Assembly (NCBI GenBank): GCA_023428755.1
Contig: JAEYWX010000012.1
Span: 279,224 to 343,223, forward strand
Direction of reading: 5' to 3'
Length of the DNA: 64,000 nt
From: Bacteroidota bacterium
GTDB taxonomy: Bacteria > Bacteroidota > Bacteroidia > Chitinophagales > Chitinophagaceae
The notes beneath the pieces were generated by a model. It made no database searches. It was given only the letters and a program-made list of their open reading frames with translations, and was not told the DNA's origin. A program made the position numbers and the translations under genes. Below, in pieces: positions 8,492-16,863 of the stretch; the stretch's first letter is position 1; every line of letters starts with the position of its first letter.

Positions 8492-9265
8492 TTAGACGGG
8501 TACCGGTGTATTTAACTTGGTAAGAAACCCGTTTAATATTTCGTTAAACTCATCGGGCCGTTCCATCATGGGAGCGTGGCCGCATTTATCAATAAAATGT
8601 AATTCAGAGTTTGGAATAAGTTTATTGAACTCTTTCCCTACAAACGGTGGGGTAATGGTATCATTGTTGCCCCAGATAAGTAAGGTTGGTGTTTTAATTT
8701 CTTTTAACTCATCGCCCAGGTTATTACGAATGGCACTTTTTGCTAACGCAATTACCTTAATCACTTTGAGCCGCACATTTACAATTTCATACACTTCATC
8801 AACCAGCTCTTTCGTTGCCATAGCAGGATCGTAAAATGTTACTTCCGTTTTTTTGCGGATGTATTCATAATCACCCCGCTTGGGATAGGTATCGCCCATG
8901 CCGTTTTCAAATAAACCAGAGCTTCCCGTTAAGATCAACGATTTGATCCGCTCCGGATGTTTGAGTACATGCACCAAGGCTACATGTCCGCCTAACGAAT
9001 TCCCTAATAAATGAATATTATTATAGTTCTTGTATTCAATGAATTTTTGAACATATTTCTCCAGCCCACCAACGGTGGTATGCAACAGATCCAATTCAAA
9101 CAAAGGCAACATGGGAACCACCACCTTGTTGCGTTTGCTGAAATAATCGATCAGGTCCTTGAAATTACTCAACGCACCAAATAACCCATGAAGCAACATC
9201 AGCGGCTCGCCTTCGCCTGCTTCGATATACTTAAATTTTCCTTCCTGTATAATTTCGTAGTTCAT
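8492..9265 (-). CDS. Alpha/beta hydrolase
   Basis: Alpha/beta-hydrolase-fold enzyme of 257 residues, cytoplasmic (no signal peptide). The oxyanion motif LLHGLFGALSNF is near residue 34, the nucleophile elbow GNSLGGH places Ser at 90, the acid is in LIWGNNDTITP and the catalytic His in DKCGHAPMMERP. These make a complete triad. It resembles hydrolases of the MhpC/BphD type, but the substrate cannot be named. It is co-directional with the CBS gene (11-base gap) and with the CvpA-like gene (80-base gap). Confidence 0.9.
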   Translation of the reverse strand: MNYEIIQEGKFKYIEAGEGEPLMLLHGLFGALSNFKDLIDYFSKRNKVVVPMLPLFELDLLHTTVGGLEKYVQKFIEYKNYNNIHLLGNSLGGHVALVHVLKHPERIKSLILTGSSGLFENGMGDTYPKRGDYEYIRKKTEVTFYDPAMATKELVDEVYEIVNVRLKVIKVIALAKSAIRNNLGDELKEIKTPTLLIWGNNDTITPPFVGKEFNKLIPNSELHFIDKCGHAPMMERPDEFNEILNGFLTKLNTPVPV

Positions 9266-9345
9266 GTACTGGCAGCAAATAACGGTTGTTAATTGCTAAA
9301 ATAGTCGATTTGTGTGAAAAATTGTAATTCAGTTGCAGATTGATG

Positions 9346-9885
9346 TTATTGCGGTTGCAGTTGACCTCCAAGCTTTTCGAAGAAGGCTTCGAGCTCCGTA
9401 AACATGTTGCTGAAAACCGGAATAATAACGCCGATCATTTCAATAACTTTTGGACCAAATGGCTGAATGATAGAATAAGTACGGGAGGCTGCTATTGCTT
9501 CTGCACTTATCAAATTCATCTGCGATGCATAAAAAAACAACACACTTAAAATAAGTGCATAAAGTATTGCATAAACGAGTACACCTGCCAGTTTATTCAT
9601 CCAGCCCATCCAGGCCATATCAACAGCCTTTTCAATAAGCTTTGCAACGAAACGTATGGCAAACACTGTGATAAAGAATACCAATGCAAAGGCAATAAAG
9701 GGCAGCCATTGCATATTGATGTTGGTTGATTGCGAAAGCCACGCTGCTACAACTGTGCTGAGTTTTAATGCTGCTGCCAATCCTATTACAAATGCAAGAA
9801 TAGAAAATACAGCGATGATTAACCCATTGCGGATGCCTTTTATCACTGCAAATGCCATTGCTATAATTACAATGATATCAAGCAT
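9346..9885 (-). CDS. CvpA family membrane protein
   Basis: Integral inner-membrane protein of 179 residues with four predicted membrane segments, starting MLDIIVIIAMAFAVIKGIRNG, the typical CvpA opening. The family is named after the colicin V production gene; its exact biochemical role is not settled, though links to envelope stability are reported. The gene begins 5 bases after the yqeY-like gene, so it belongs to the gldC-yqeY-cvpA transcription unit. Confidence 0.85.
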   Translation of the reverse strand: MLDIIVIIAMAFAVIKGIRNGLIIAVFSILAFVIGLAAALKLSTVVAAWLSQSTNINMQWLPFIAFALVFFITVFAIRFVAKLIEKAVDMAWMGWMNKLAGVLVYAILYALILSVLFFYASQMNLISAEAIAASRTYSIIQPFGPKVIEMIGVIIPVFSNMFTELEAFFEKLGGQLQPQ

Positions 9886-9890
9886 GGTGC

Positions 9891-10340
9891 TTATTTACTT
9901 AGAAGTTCTTTTACAACGGCACTGATGGTTTTTCCATCTGCTTGTCCTGCAAGTTGTTTGTTGGCTGCTCCCATTACCTTTCCCATATCCGCAGCTGATG
10001 ATGCGCCTGTTTCCGCAATAATTGCAGCAATGATCGTTTTCAACTCTTCTGCATCTAATTGTTTGGGCAGGAATTTTTCAATGATCGCTATTTCTTCTTC
10101 TTCTTTTTGAGCCAGATCGGCACGGTTCTGCTGGCGATAAATATCCAGTGAATCTTTGCGTTGCTTCACTAATTTCTGCAGCAATTTTATTTCATCATCG
10201 GCTGTAAGCTCTCCGCTTCCGCCTGAGGTTTTTGCCAGTAAAATAGCAGCTTTAATAGCACGTAAGCCACGTAAGCCGGCTTCATCTTTTGCTTTCATGG
10301 CATCTTTCATTTGTGCCATGATCTGTGTTTCAAGACTCAT
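9891..10340 (-). CDS. GatB/YqeY domain protein
   Basis: Protein of 149 residues made only of the GatB/YqeY domain, related to the C-terminal tRNA-contacting part of GatB. The pattern MKDAMKAKDEAGLRGLRAIKAA, then RKDSLDIYRQQNRADLAQKE and KFLPKQLDAEEL is characteristic. No catalytic residues are known for the stand-alone form; a tRNA-related role is usually proposed. It starts 6 bases after gldC and ends 5 bases before the cvpA-like gene. Confidence 0.92.
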   Translation of the reverse strand: MSLETQIMAQMKDAMKAKDEAGLRGLRAIKAAILLAKTSGGSGELTADDEIKLLQKLVKQRKDSLDIYRQQNRADLAQKEEEEIAIIEKFLPKQLDAEELKTIIAAIIAETGASSAADMGKVMGAANKQLAGQADGKTISAVVKELLSK

Positions 10341-10346
10341 AGTGTA

Positions 10347-10691
10347 TTACTGATTTTGTTTTAATTGTTCCTGCTTGAATTTTTGCATGAAGCTTTTTGC
10401 AAACGCTTTCATTTCTTCACTCAATTGTGGTTGGTTGGTAGCACGGTTGAATGTATCGGCCATAGTCATCAATAATTGATAATAGAAATCGGCCATTTCA
10501 TCCACCATCATATCTTTTGTCCAGAGATCGATCCGCAATGCCGATTTATCAGCGCCATCCCAAAATGCAACCATCATGGCTTTGGCTATCTGTTCCATAT
10601 CTGCATTACTGTCGCTGGCTTTCCACTTAATTTGTTCCGGCACTTTCTGATCGTCCAGGTAGACGTCGATTGAAATATTACTTTTATGCAT
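10347..10691 (-). CDS. gldC: Gliding motility protein GldC
   Basis: Small cytoplasmic protein of 114 residues matching GldC: IDVYLDDQKVPEQIKWKASD, then AKAMMVAFWDGADKSALRIDL and MVDEMADFYYQLLMTMADTF. GldC belongs to the gliding/T9SS accessory set of Bacteroidetes and is not itself essential for secretion; it occurs also in non-gliding relatives. It follows the glycosyltransferase by 26 bases but has its own -7 box directly upstream, and heads the gldC-yqeY-cvpA unit. Confidence 0.92.
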   Translation of the reverse strand: MHKSNISIDVYLDDQKVPEQIKWKASDSNADMEQIAKAMMVAFWDGADKSALRIDLWTKDMMVDEMADFYYQLLMTMADTFNRATNQPQLSEEMKAFAKSFMQKFKQEQLKQNQ

Positions 10692-10707
10692 ACGAAAATT
10701 TGTGCGG

Positions 10708-10715
10708 CAAAGGTA
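10708..10715 (-). promoter_or_regulatory. -7 promoter box upstream of gldC
   Basis: TACCTTTG on the minus strand, an exact TAnnTTTG match. Transcription should begin about 10 bases before the gldC ATG at 10691. No clear -33 box is seen at the normal distance. Confidence 0.5.
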
Positions 10716-10717
10716 GG

Positions 10718-11848
10718 TTATTCAGTAACGGCAGCCAGCTCAATGCAACTCCACATTTTTTCAGCAGCCGCATCCCAGCTAAACAGGTGCATGCGCTTTC
10801 GCCCGTTTTCAATCAAGCGGCTTCGCAAGGCTTCATCTTTATAGATGAGGAGCATTTTTTCAGCGATATCTTTTACATCTTCAGGATTGATATACAAATA
10901 CGCATCACCCCCCACTTCCGGCATAGCGCTGTTATTGGAAACAATTGCGGGTACGTCACATTGCAATGCTTCAAGCGGAGGCACACCAAAACCCTCAAAA
11001 TAGGAAGGATAAACCATTGCATAGGCCGATGCCACCAATGAGGCCAGCTCCTTTTTTTCGAGATAGCCTGTAAGCAGAACATCGTTCCTGAACTTAAATG
11101 TTGCCAGCAGCTTTGTGAATTCGTCGGTTTTCCAGGCAAGCCGGCCGGCAATTACCAATTTCATGTTGCTGCGTTGCCATTTCTTGAACTGCGAAAAAGC
11201 TTTGAGCAGATGAATGAGATTTTTGCGGGGATGAATGGAACCCGTGTAGATAAAGTATTCACAACCAGCGGTGTATTTCTCTTTAATCCGTTCCCTTTCT
11301 TCGTAATCCATCGGCTGAAAAACCGGATTCGGAGCATTGCCCACAATATGAATCTTCTCAGGATTAACTGAATAGTGGTTGATGATATCATTTTTTGAAA
11401 AGGCAGAAACAGTGATGACCGTCTTTGCTTTTTCAAGAAAACGACCTGTATATTTTCGATAAAACCGGAGATGGGGCTTACTTATAAAATGAGGGTAATG
11501 CAAAAAAGCCAGATCGTGTACTACGAGGCATTGCGGCACTTTGGTGCGGAGGGAGCAAAAGCCATCCGGACTTACAAACACATCTGCTTTTATTTTTCGA
11601 AGCACGGAGGGTACTTTCCAATTATACCAAAGCTGCCAAAGGATAGGAAGCCTTGCCTGCGGACTTACAATAACCGGTTGAATATTAGGTGTATTTACAA
11701 ATTGTTGATCGTATGGCCGATCAAAGAGAAAATAAAATTGATGTTCCGGATGCTGTTGAGCAATCCGGGAAAAAATCTCTTCTATGTAATAACCATAGCC
11801 TTCCATTTTTCCGGGAAGCAACGCTTTTGTGTTTATTGCAATCACCAT
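10718..11848 (-). CDS. Glycosyltransferase family 4 (GT-B)
   Basis: Cytoplasmic GT-B fold glycosyltransferase of 376 residues. The C-terminal sugar-nucleotide domain shows YFIYTGSIHPRKNLIHLLKAF, VIAGRLAWK and the E-x7-E type motif YPSYFEGFGVPPLEALQCD, typical of GT4 enzymes such as mannosyltransferases. The N-terminal acceptor domain contains the VVHDLAF and VSAFSKNDI motifs. The frame extends to a TTG at 11860, but the -7 box overlaps that codon, so the ATG at 11848 (MVIAINTKALLPG) is taken, giving a nearly leaderless mRNA. Acceptor and donor cannot be named; no polysaccharide cluster surrounds it. Confidence 0.9.
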   Translation of the reverse strand: MVIAINTKALLPGKMEGYGYYIEEIFSRIAQQHPEHQFYFLFDRPYDQQFVNTPNIQPVIVSPQARLPILWQLWYNWKVPSVLRKIKADVFVSPDGFCSLRTKVPQCLVVHDLAFLHYPHFISKPHLRFYRKYTGRFLEKAKTVITVSAFSKNDIINHYSVNPEKIHIVGNAPNPVFQPMDYEERERIKEKYTAGCEYFIYTGSIHPRKNLIHLLKAFSQFKKWQRSNMKLVIAGRLAWKTDEFTKLLATFKFRNDVLLTGYLEKKELASLVASAYAMVYPSYFEGFGVPPLEALQCDVPAIVSNNSAMPEVGGDAYLYINPEDVKDIAEKMLLIYKDEALRSRLIENGRKRMHLFSWDAAAEKMWSCIELAAVTE

Positions 11849-11857
11849 ATGAGAGCG

Positions 11858-11865
11858 CAAAGGTA
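11858..11865 (-). promoter_or_regulatory. -7 promoter box of the glycosyltransferase gene
   Basis: TACCTTTG on the minus strand, with a TTG about 23 bases upstream. The predicted transcript starts 2-3 bases before the ATG at 11848. Confidence 0.55.
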
Positions 11866-12320
11866 GGTGTGAAACAATTTGACGGGTTCAATTTGCTGTT
11901 ATTAGACAATTTAGTTGGTGAGCTTAAGTAGCCAGCAAATCGTGCAGAAGAAACGTTGATTTCCTAAGCATTTATTCAAAATAAATACGATTGTTTTTTT
12001 TTGTTGTTGCAATTATTTTTACACTAAATATGTAACCTTTTGCTTGTTTTATCACACTATCTCAAATGAAAATGTAGAATTTACGGTTCCGGGATTAAGC
12101 ATTTTCCCTTAATATTTGAAAAATATTCTACCCCCTTAAAAAAAAAATGAATGAGGTTAAAAGTTTGGAACAGTAATTGCTATTTTTAAAGAGATAATTT
12201 GATCGAAAAAAATATAATAAATAATTGCTCGTTAATTATTTATAATTTAGAAATAATTCTTTCGCAACAGGGAAGAGTCAGGATACATTGATGGTTTTAC
12301 AATGTGGATTTTGGGTAAAC
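11866..12320. other. AT-rich intergenic region without a recognised gene
   Basis: About 450 bases between the divergent glycosyltransferase and secreted-protein genes. It is strongly AT-rich, has no convincing open frame on either strand and no tRNA-like fold was seen. It ends in a strong plus-strand terminator (12321-12342), so something in it may be transcribed as a non-coding RNA. A full TAnnTTTG promoter was not found on the plus strand; the nearest candidate, TAATTTG at 12195-12201, is one base short. Confidence 0.5.
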
Positions 12321-12342
12321 GACCCCGCTTTCCAGCGGGGTC
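12321..12342 (+). terminator. Orphan intrinsic terminator
   Basis: GACCCCGCT, loop TTCC, AGCGGGGTC: a 9-bp GC-rich perfect stem followed by a T-rich run (TATTTTTTTT). It points in the plus direction, yet no plus-strand gene lies upstream within the preceding 450 bases. Confidence 0.8.
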
Positions 12343-12366
12343 TATTTTTTTTATAGGGAAACACCT

Positions 12367-12398
12367 ATTGTAAAGTTGAAAGCTTCACAATACATTTG
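12367..12398 (+). promoter_or_regulatory. Promoter of the 12437 secreted-protein operon
   Basis: ATTG (12367-12370, one mismatch to TTTG), 20 bases, TACATTTG (12391-12398). Transcription should begin near 12405, giving a leader of about 30 bases before the ATG at 12437. Confidence 0.6.
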
Positions 12399-12436
12399 TT
12401 TGGTAATCCAGTGTTCAATATCCAAAAACGTATTCT

Positions 12437-12901
12437 ATGAAGAAGCTAGTCTTTCTACTTTCGTGTAGTTTTCTTTCCATTCTATCTTATTCCCAAGAGG
12501 TCAAGTTCGAATCAGGTCGCCAGAAGCATGATGGTAAGCCAGCTGTGTTCAATACAGTAGCGGGCAGGTTTGCGCCATCGCAAAACTTCATTAACGATGT
12601 GATGAGCTATCGCTTAAATCAACAAGTTGATTTAGTTGTAACCAATGGTTTTCGTTTTAAAGGTGAAGTAACTGCTATCACCAGCGATGCGCCCGGTCTT
12701 ACAACTGTTACTATTCAGTCAACTGACCGTCCGGGTCTTTTACTTTCCATTTCGAAGATCACATTACCTGATCAAACGATCAATTACCGTGGTGTTATGC
12801 TAAGTAAAAAATCAAGTGATATGCTGATGATGGAAAAAGATCCTGTTACAGGAAGTTACACCTGGAATAAAGTACAGGTTTCCAATATGCTCGCTGATTA
12901 A
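12437..12901 (+). CDS. Secreted protein of unknown function
   Basis: A 154-residue protein with a clear signal peptide (MKKLVFLLSCSFLSILSYSQ). The mature part is small, mostly beta by appearance, with the segments VDLVVTNGFRFKGEVTAITS and LTTVTIQSTDRPGLLLSISK; no catalytic motif is recognised. It lies 48 bases upstream of the T9SS-exported metzincin on the same strand and very likely shares its promoter, so it may be a partner, inhibitor or prosegment-like protein of that protease. This role is inference from position only. Confidence 0.7.
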   Translation: MKKLVFLLSCSFLSILSYSQEVKFESGRQKHDGKPAVFNTVAGRFAPSQNFINDVMSYRLNQQVDLVVTNGFRFKGEVTAITSDAPGLTTVTIQSTDRPGLLLSISKITLPDQTINYRGVMLSKKSSDMLMMEKDPVTGSYTWNKVQVSNMLAD

Positions 12902-12949
12902 ATCTATCTGTTCCAGCAGGTAATTTATATTTCTTTAAAATCCACAACT

Positions 12950-14569
12950 ATGACACGTATCCTTTTAACAAGCTTTCTTGCTTTTATAGCAATGGCTTAT
13001 ACCTCAGCGCAGGTGCCAAAACTCAACAGCAACTCCAGCGCAAGCGCAACCATTTTTCTAGATTTTGATGGCCATACAGTACAGAGCCCTTATTGGAATG
13101 GGGGGACACATTTTTACGCTACCCCGTCAGGCTTATCTAACACTCAAATTATCACAGCCTTTTATCAAATCGCAGAAGACTTCAGTCCATTCAACCTTAA
13201 TATAACTACAGATTCAACCGTATACTTTGCAGCTCCCATAAACAAACGGCAACGTATCATTATTACAGCTTACAGCAGTTGGTACGGAAGCGCAGGCGGT
13301 GTAGCTTATCTTGGTTGTTTTACGTGGGGAATGGAAATTCCTGGGTTTGTGTTTGCAAATCTTTTGGGATATAACGAAAAAAATATTGGTGAAGCAGCAT
13401 CGCATGAAACTGGTCATACGCTTGGCTTAAATCACCAGACATTGTATGATGCCAATTGTAACTTTGTAGCAGAGTATAATCCAGGTACAGGTTCAGGCTC
13501 CACAAGTTGGGCTCCGATTATGGGTAACAGCTATGGCAAAACGCTTAGTTTATGGCACAAAGGCACCACTACACAAGGTTGCAGCAAATTGCAGGATGAT
13601 CTGGCAATCCTTGGCAACTCAACAAATGGCTTTGGATTCAAGGTTGATTCTGTAGGTAATACCCACCGCACTTCCACAAAAGTAACAATGACAGCAGGTG
13701 CGCCGCTTAATTCTCCCCAACCAGTAACAAAATCTTTTGCTGTACAAAGTAAAATTAATACTACTGATGATATCGATATTTTCAGGATTGATATCACCGA
13801 AGCTTCCCGTTATCAAATGACAGCCAATCCTGCTCCATCTGGAACTACAAAACCTAATGTGGATTTGCAGCTTGCTATTTTAAACGATAGAGGAAATACG
13901 ATCACAACCTATAATCCCGCCAATACGTTGAGCGTTTCGATTGATAGTGTGTTTACCCCCGGCACTTATTATTTACGTCTAAGTAATGCAGCTAATACAA
14001 ACGTAACCAACTATGGAATGCTGGGCGACTATGTAGTAAGCGGAGCCGCTTTGCCATCTACATTACCTGTTCAAAGCATGAAGCTTACCGGTAAGGCAAC
14101 AAACAACAAACATGAATTGAACTGGAACATCATTGCTGATGAACCAATTGAATCAATTGTGGTGGAAACTTCAACGAATGGAAGCAACTTCAGCAGCTTG
14201 CAATCAGTAAACAGCAGCAGCACTCGCTACGAACATCTGCCAACAGAAAAGCAAACAGTGTTCTACCGTTTACTTGTAACTACCGCTTCTCAATTAAAAT
14301 ACTACTCCAATGTTGTAGCATTACGTGAAGTTGGTAAAAGTTCAAAATTCGATGTAGTAACCAACATCATTAATAAAAATGAAATTGCACTCAACAGCAA
14401 AGGCTCTTATAACTGGCGTATCCTGGATATGAGTGGCCGGGCCGTAGCAAATGGTAAAACAAGCACAGGCTTTAACCTTTTACAAACCGGCGCAATTACC
14501 AGTGGAATGTACCTGCTTCAAATTATTGACGGGCAGGAGATCACAACAGAAAAAATAGTGAAACAATAA
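12950..14569 (+). CDS. Secreted metzincin zinc protease with T9SS sorting domain
   Basis: Extracellular protease of 539 residues. A signal peptide covers about residues 1-20. The metzincin zinc site HETGHTLGLNH lies at 152-162 (three His ligands, catalytic Glu 153), and the Met-turn is probably in WAPIMGNSYG. A jelly-roll-like beta domain follows (DIDIFRIDITEASRYQM onward), then an interdomain linker. The last 75 residues match the type A C-terminal sorting domain of type IX secretion (ITSGMYLLQI...EKIVKQ). The protein is therefore exported by Sec, then by T9SS, and either released or anchored. A terminator follows at 14603-14623. Confidence 0.9.
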   Translation: MTRILLTSFLAFIAMAYTSAQVPKLNSNSSASATIFLDFDGHTVQSPYWNGGTHFYATPSGLSNTQIITAFYQIAEDFSPFNLNITTDSTVYFAAPINKRQRIIITAYSSWYGSAGGVAYLGCFTWGMEIPGFVFANLLGYNEKNIGEAASHETGHTLGLNHQTLYDANCNFVAEYNPGTGSGSTSWAPIMGNSYGKTLSLWHKGTTTQGCSKLQDDLAILGNSTNGFGFKVDSVGNTHRTSTKVTMTAGAPLNSPQPVTKSFAVQSKINTTDDIDIFRIDITEASRYQMTANPAPSGTTKPNVDLQLAILNDRGNTITTYNPANTLSVSIDSVFTPGTYYLRLSNAANTNVTNYGMLGDYVVSGAALPSTLPVQSMKLTGKATNNKHELNWNIIADEPIESIVVETSTNGSNFSSLQSVNSSSTRYEHLPTEKQTVFYRLLVTTASQLKYYSNVVALREVGKSSKFDVVTNIINKNEIALNSKGSYNWRILDMSGRAVANGKTSTGFNLLQTGAITSGMYLLQIIDGQEITTEKIVKQ

Positions 14570-14602
14570 GTTTTTCGATAGTCATAGTTTACCACTGGAA
14601 CC

Positions 14603-14623
14603 AGCTGCCCCAAAAGGGCAGCT
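14603..14623 (+). terminator. Intrinsic terminator after the metzincin gene
   Basis: AGCTGCCC, loop CAAAA, GGGCAGCT, then a run of T. Confidence 0.9.
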
Positions 14624-14643
14624 TTTTTTATCATCCCTTTGCT

Positions 14644-14651
14644 TACATTTG
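14644..14651 (+). promoter_or_regulatory. -7 box of the DUF4290 gene
   Basis: TACATTTG, exact TAnnTTTG. It places the transcript start only about 5 bases before the ATG at 14663 and supports that start over the TTG at 14639. No good -33 box lies upstream, where the preceding terminator is. Confidence 0.45.
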
Positions 14652-14662
14652 CTTTTACAACT

Positions 14663-15367
14663 ATGGAATATAATACAACCAGGAATCATTTAACCATTCG
14701 TGAATATGGGCGCCATATTCAAAAAATGGTAGATCATATCCTGACCATTGAAGACAGATCGAAGCGCCAGGAACAGGCGCATGTGGTAATTGAGTTAATG
14801 GGTTTTCTGAATCCGCATTTGAAGAATGTGGAAGATTTCCGGCACAAGCTATGGGATCATTTATTTCTCATCTCCGATTTTAAATTGGATGTTGAAAGTC
14901 CCTATCCCATTCCAACACGTGAATCATTAAAGGCAAAACCAAACCCATTACCGTATCCAAAACGTTACCCCCGCTTAAATCATCTTGGAAAAAATATTGA
15001 GCTGGTAATTGACAAGGCTTTGAAAGAAGAGAACCCGGAAAAGAAACAGGGCTTTGCCAACGCCATTGCTTATTACATGAAGCTTTCGTATAACAACTGG
15101 CATAAAGAAAATATTCACGACGATGCCATCCAGGCAGAATTAACTGCTATTACCAAAGGTGAACTTGAATTTAATAACCGGCCGTTTGTACGCCAATACC
15201 GGCCGAGTGACGATTTCAGAGAAAACCGTGGCGGCGGTGGTGGAAAGTTCAAAAAGCATTTCCAGCAACGTAGTGGTGGTGGTGGCGGCGGACGAGATAA
15301 CAGAGGAGGTGGCCGTGACAACCGTGGCGGCAGCGGTGGTGGCGGAAAGTTCAAAAAGAGGTATTGA
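14663..15367 (+). CDS. DUF4290 protein with RGG/Lys-rich tail
   Basis: Cytoplasmic protein of 234 residues. Residues 1 to about 180 form the conserved helical DUF4290 domain (EYGRHIQKMVDHILTIEDRS, then MGFLNPHLKNVEDFRHKLWD). The last 50 residues are low complexity: glycine runs alternating with RDNRGG and two KFKK segments, resembling RNA-binding RGG tails. The family has no established function, but it commonly stands directly upstream of murA in Bacteroidetes, as here. A strong terminator separates the two genes, so murA has its own signals. The start is the ATG giving MEYNTTRNHL. Confidence 0.88.
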   Translation: MEYNTTRNHLTIREYGRHIQKMVDHILTIEDRSKRQEQAHVVIELMGFLNPHLKNVEDFRHKLWDHLFLISDFKLDVESPYPIPTRESLKAKPNPLPYPKRYPRLNHLGKNIELVIDKALKEENPEKKQGFANAIAYYMKLSYNNWHKENIHDDAIQAELTAITKGELEFNNRPFVRQYRPSDDFRENRGGGGGKFKKHFQQRSGGGGGGRDNRGGGRDNRGGSGGGGKFKKRY

Positions 15368-15390
15368 TCGTTCGTTCGGCAAACGATTTG

Positions 15391-15423
15391 AAAGGTTAAT
15401 AAGAAATGTTCTTGTTAACCTTT
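15391..15423 (+). terminator. Terminator between DUF4290 and murA
   Basis: A 15-bp stem (AAAGGTTAATAAGAA with its complement, one T-G pair) and a 3-base loop, followed by a T-rich tract. Confidence 0.85.
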
Positions 15424-15493
15424 TTTATTTCCCTGTACTTTGTGATATTCAAGCCTTGTAAGGCAACACACTTAAAACATTTAACTACAGGCC

Positions 15494-16804
15494 ATGCATT
15501 CTTTTGAAGTAAGAGGTGGTAAAAAACTCAACGGTGAAATTGTTCCGCAGGGTGCCAAAAACGAAGCACTGCAAATCATCAGTGCTGTTTTGCTTACACC
15601 CGAAAAAGTAACGATCACAAACATCCCCGATATTGTTGATGTAAATCTGCTGATTGAATTGTTGGGCGAAATGAATGTGAAGATCGAACGTCCGCAACGG
15701 GATACCTGTATTTTCCAGGCTGATGATGTAGATATTGATTACCTGCACAGCGAACGATTTAAAAAGAAAAGTGGCAAGCTTCGTGGAAGCGTAATGCTGG
15801 CCGGACCAATGCTGGCCCGTTATAAAAAAGCATTTATTCCAAAACCGGGCGGTGATAAAATCGGCAGAAGAAGATTAGATACGCATGTGATTGGTTTTGA
15901 AAAATTAGGAGCAGCATTTAATTATCATGCAGAAGATGGCTTCTTTCATTTAACAACCGATGAGTTGAAAGCCGCTTACATGTTACTGGACGAGCCTAGT
16001 GTAACCGGCACAGCGAACATTGTAATGGCGGCCAGTATGGCCACCGGCACTACTACCATTTACAATGCAGCATGCGAACCCTATATTCAACAATTGTGTG
16101 CCATGCTCAACCGCATGGGTGCAAAGATCAGCGGTGTGGGCAGCAACCTGCTTACCATTGAAGGTGTTGATTATTTAGCAGGTACAGCTCATCGTATTTT
16201 ACCCGACATGATCGAAGTAGGTTCGTTCATTGGATTGGCAGCTATGACGCAGAGCGATATTGTGATCAAAGGTGCAGGTGTTGATCAGCTTGGTATTATT
16301 CCTGAAAAATTCAGGCAGTTAGGAATTGATCTGAAAATTGACGGAGATGATATTCATATTCCTGAGCAGGAGCTGTATGAAATACAACGGTACTTCGATG
16401 GTGGTGTGCTAACCATTTACGACCATCCCTGGCCGGGTTTTACGCCCGATTTGTTAAGTATTGTTTTGGTGACAGCGATCCAGGCAAAAGGAAGTGTACT
16501 CATTCACCAGAAAATGTTTGAAAGCCGTTTGTTCTTTGTAGATAAACTCATTGACATGGGTGCACAAATTATTTTATGCGATCCGCACCGTGCTGTTGTG
16601 ATTGGTTTGGAACGTGAACAAAAGCTGAGAGGAATTACCATGAGCAGCCCTGATATTCGTGCCGGGCAAGCCTTACTCATTGCGGCGTTAAGTGCAGAAG
16701 GAAAAAGTATTATTCAAAATATTGAACAGATCGATCGAGGCTATCAGTACATCGATGAACGTTTACGAAAGTTGGGTGCAGATATTAAACGTATAGAAGG
16801 ATAA
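15494..16804 (+). CDS. murA: UDP-N-acetylglucosamine 1-carboxyvinyltransferase
   Basis: First committed enzyme of peptidoglycan synthesis: transfers enolpyruvate from PEP to UDP-GlcNAc in the cytoplasm. The 436 residues show the EPSP-synthase-like fold: GGKKLNGEIVPQGAKNEALQ at the N-terminus with the catalytic Lys/Asn pair, KLRGSVMLAGPMLAR, and SSPDIRAGQALLIAALSAEG with the conserved Arg near the C-terminus. In the active-site loop, between PGGDKIGRRRLDTH and the following segment, the usual catalytic Cys position (PGGCxIGxRP) holds Asp (GGDKIGRR). This Asp form is known in natural fosfomycin-insensitive MurA enzymes. Terminators flank the gene on both sides. Confidence 0.97.
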   Translation: MHSFEVRGGKKLNGEIVPQGAKNEALQIISAVLLTPEKVTITNIPDIVDVNLLIELLGEMNVKIERPQRDTCIFQADDVDIDYLHSERFKKKSGKLRGSVMLAGPMLARYKKAFIPKPGGDKIGRRRLDTHVIGFEKLGAAFNYHAEDGFFHLTTDELKAAYMLLDEPSVTGTANIVMAASMATGTTTIYNAACEPYIQQLCAMLNRMGAKISGVGSNLLTIEGVDYLAGTAHRILPDMIEVGSFIGLAAMTQSDIVIKGAGVDQLGIIPEKFRQLGIDLKIDGDDIHIPEQELYEIQRYFDGGVLTIYDHPWPGFTPDLLSIVLVTAIQAKGSVLIHQKMFESRLFFVDKLIDMGAQIILCDPHRAVVIGLEREQKLRGITMSSPDIRAGQALLIAALSAEGKSIIQNIEQIDRGYQYIDERLRKLGADIKRIEG

Positions 16805-16822
16805 ATGAATCGTTTGAAATAA

Positions 16823-16852
16823 AAAATCCCCCGATTGTTATCGGGGGATTTT
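16823..16852. terminator. Bidirectional terminator between murA and typA
   Basis: AAAATCCCCCGA, loop TTGTTA, TCGGGGGATTTT: a 12-bp perfect stem between two convergent genes. Confidence 0.9.
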
Positions 16853-16863
16853 ACTTTTATCGC

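Noticed and set aside
15115..15382. Antisense open frames rich in Pro or Thr opposite the DUF4290 tail
   Set aside because: They are mirror images of the Gly-rich codons of the real gene; no start signals, promoter or family pattern supports them.
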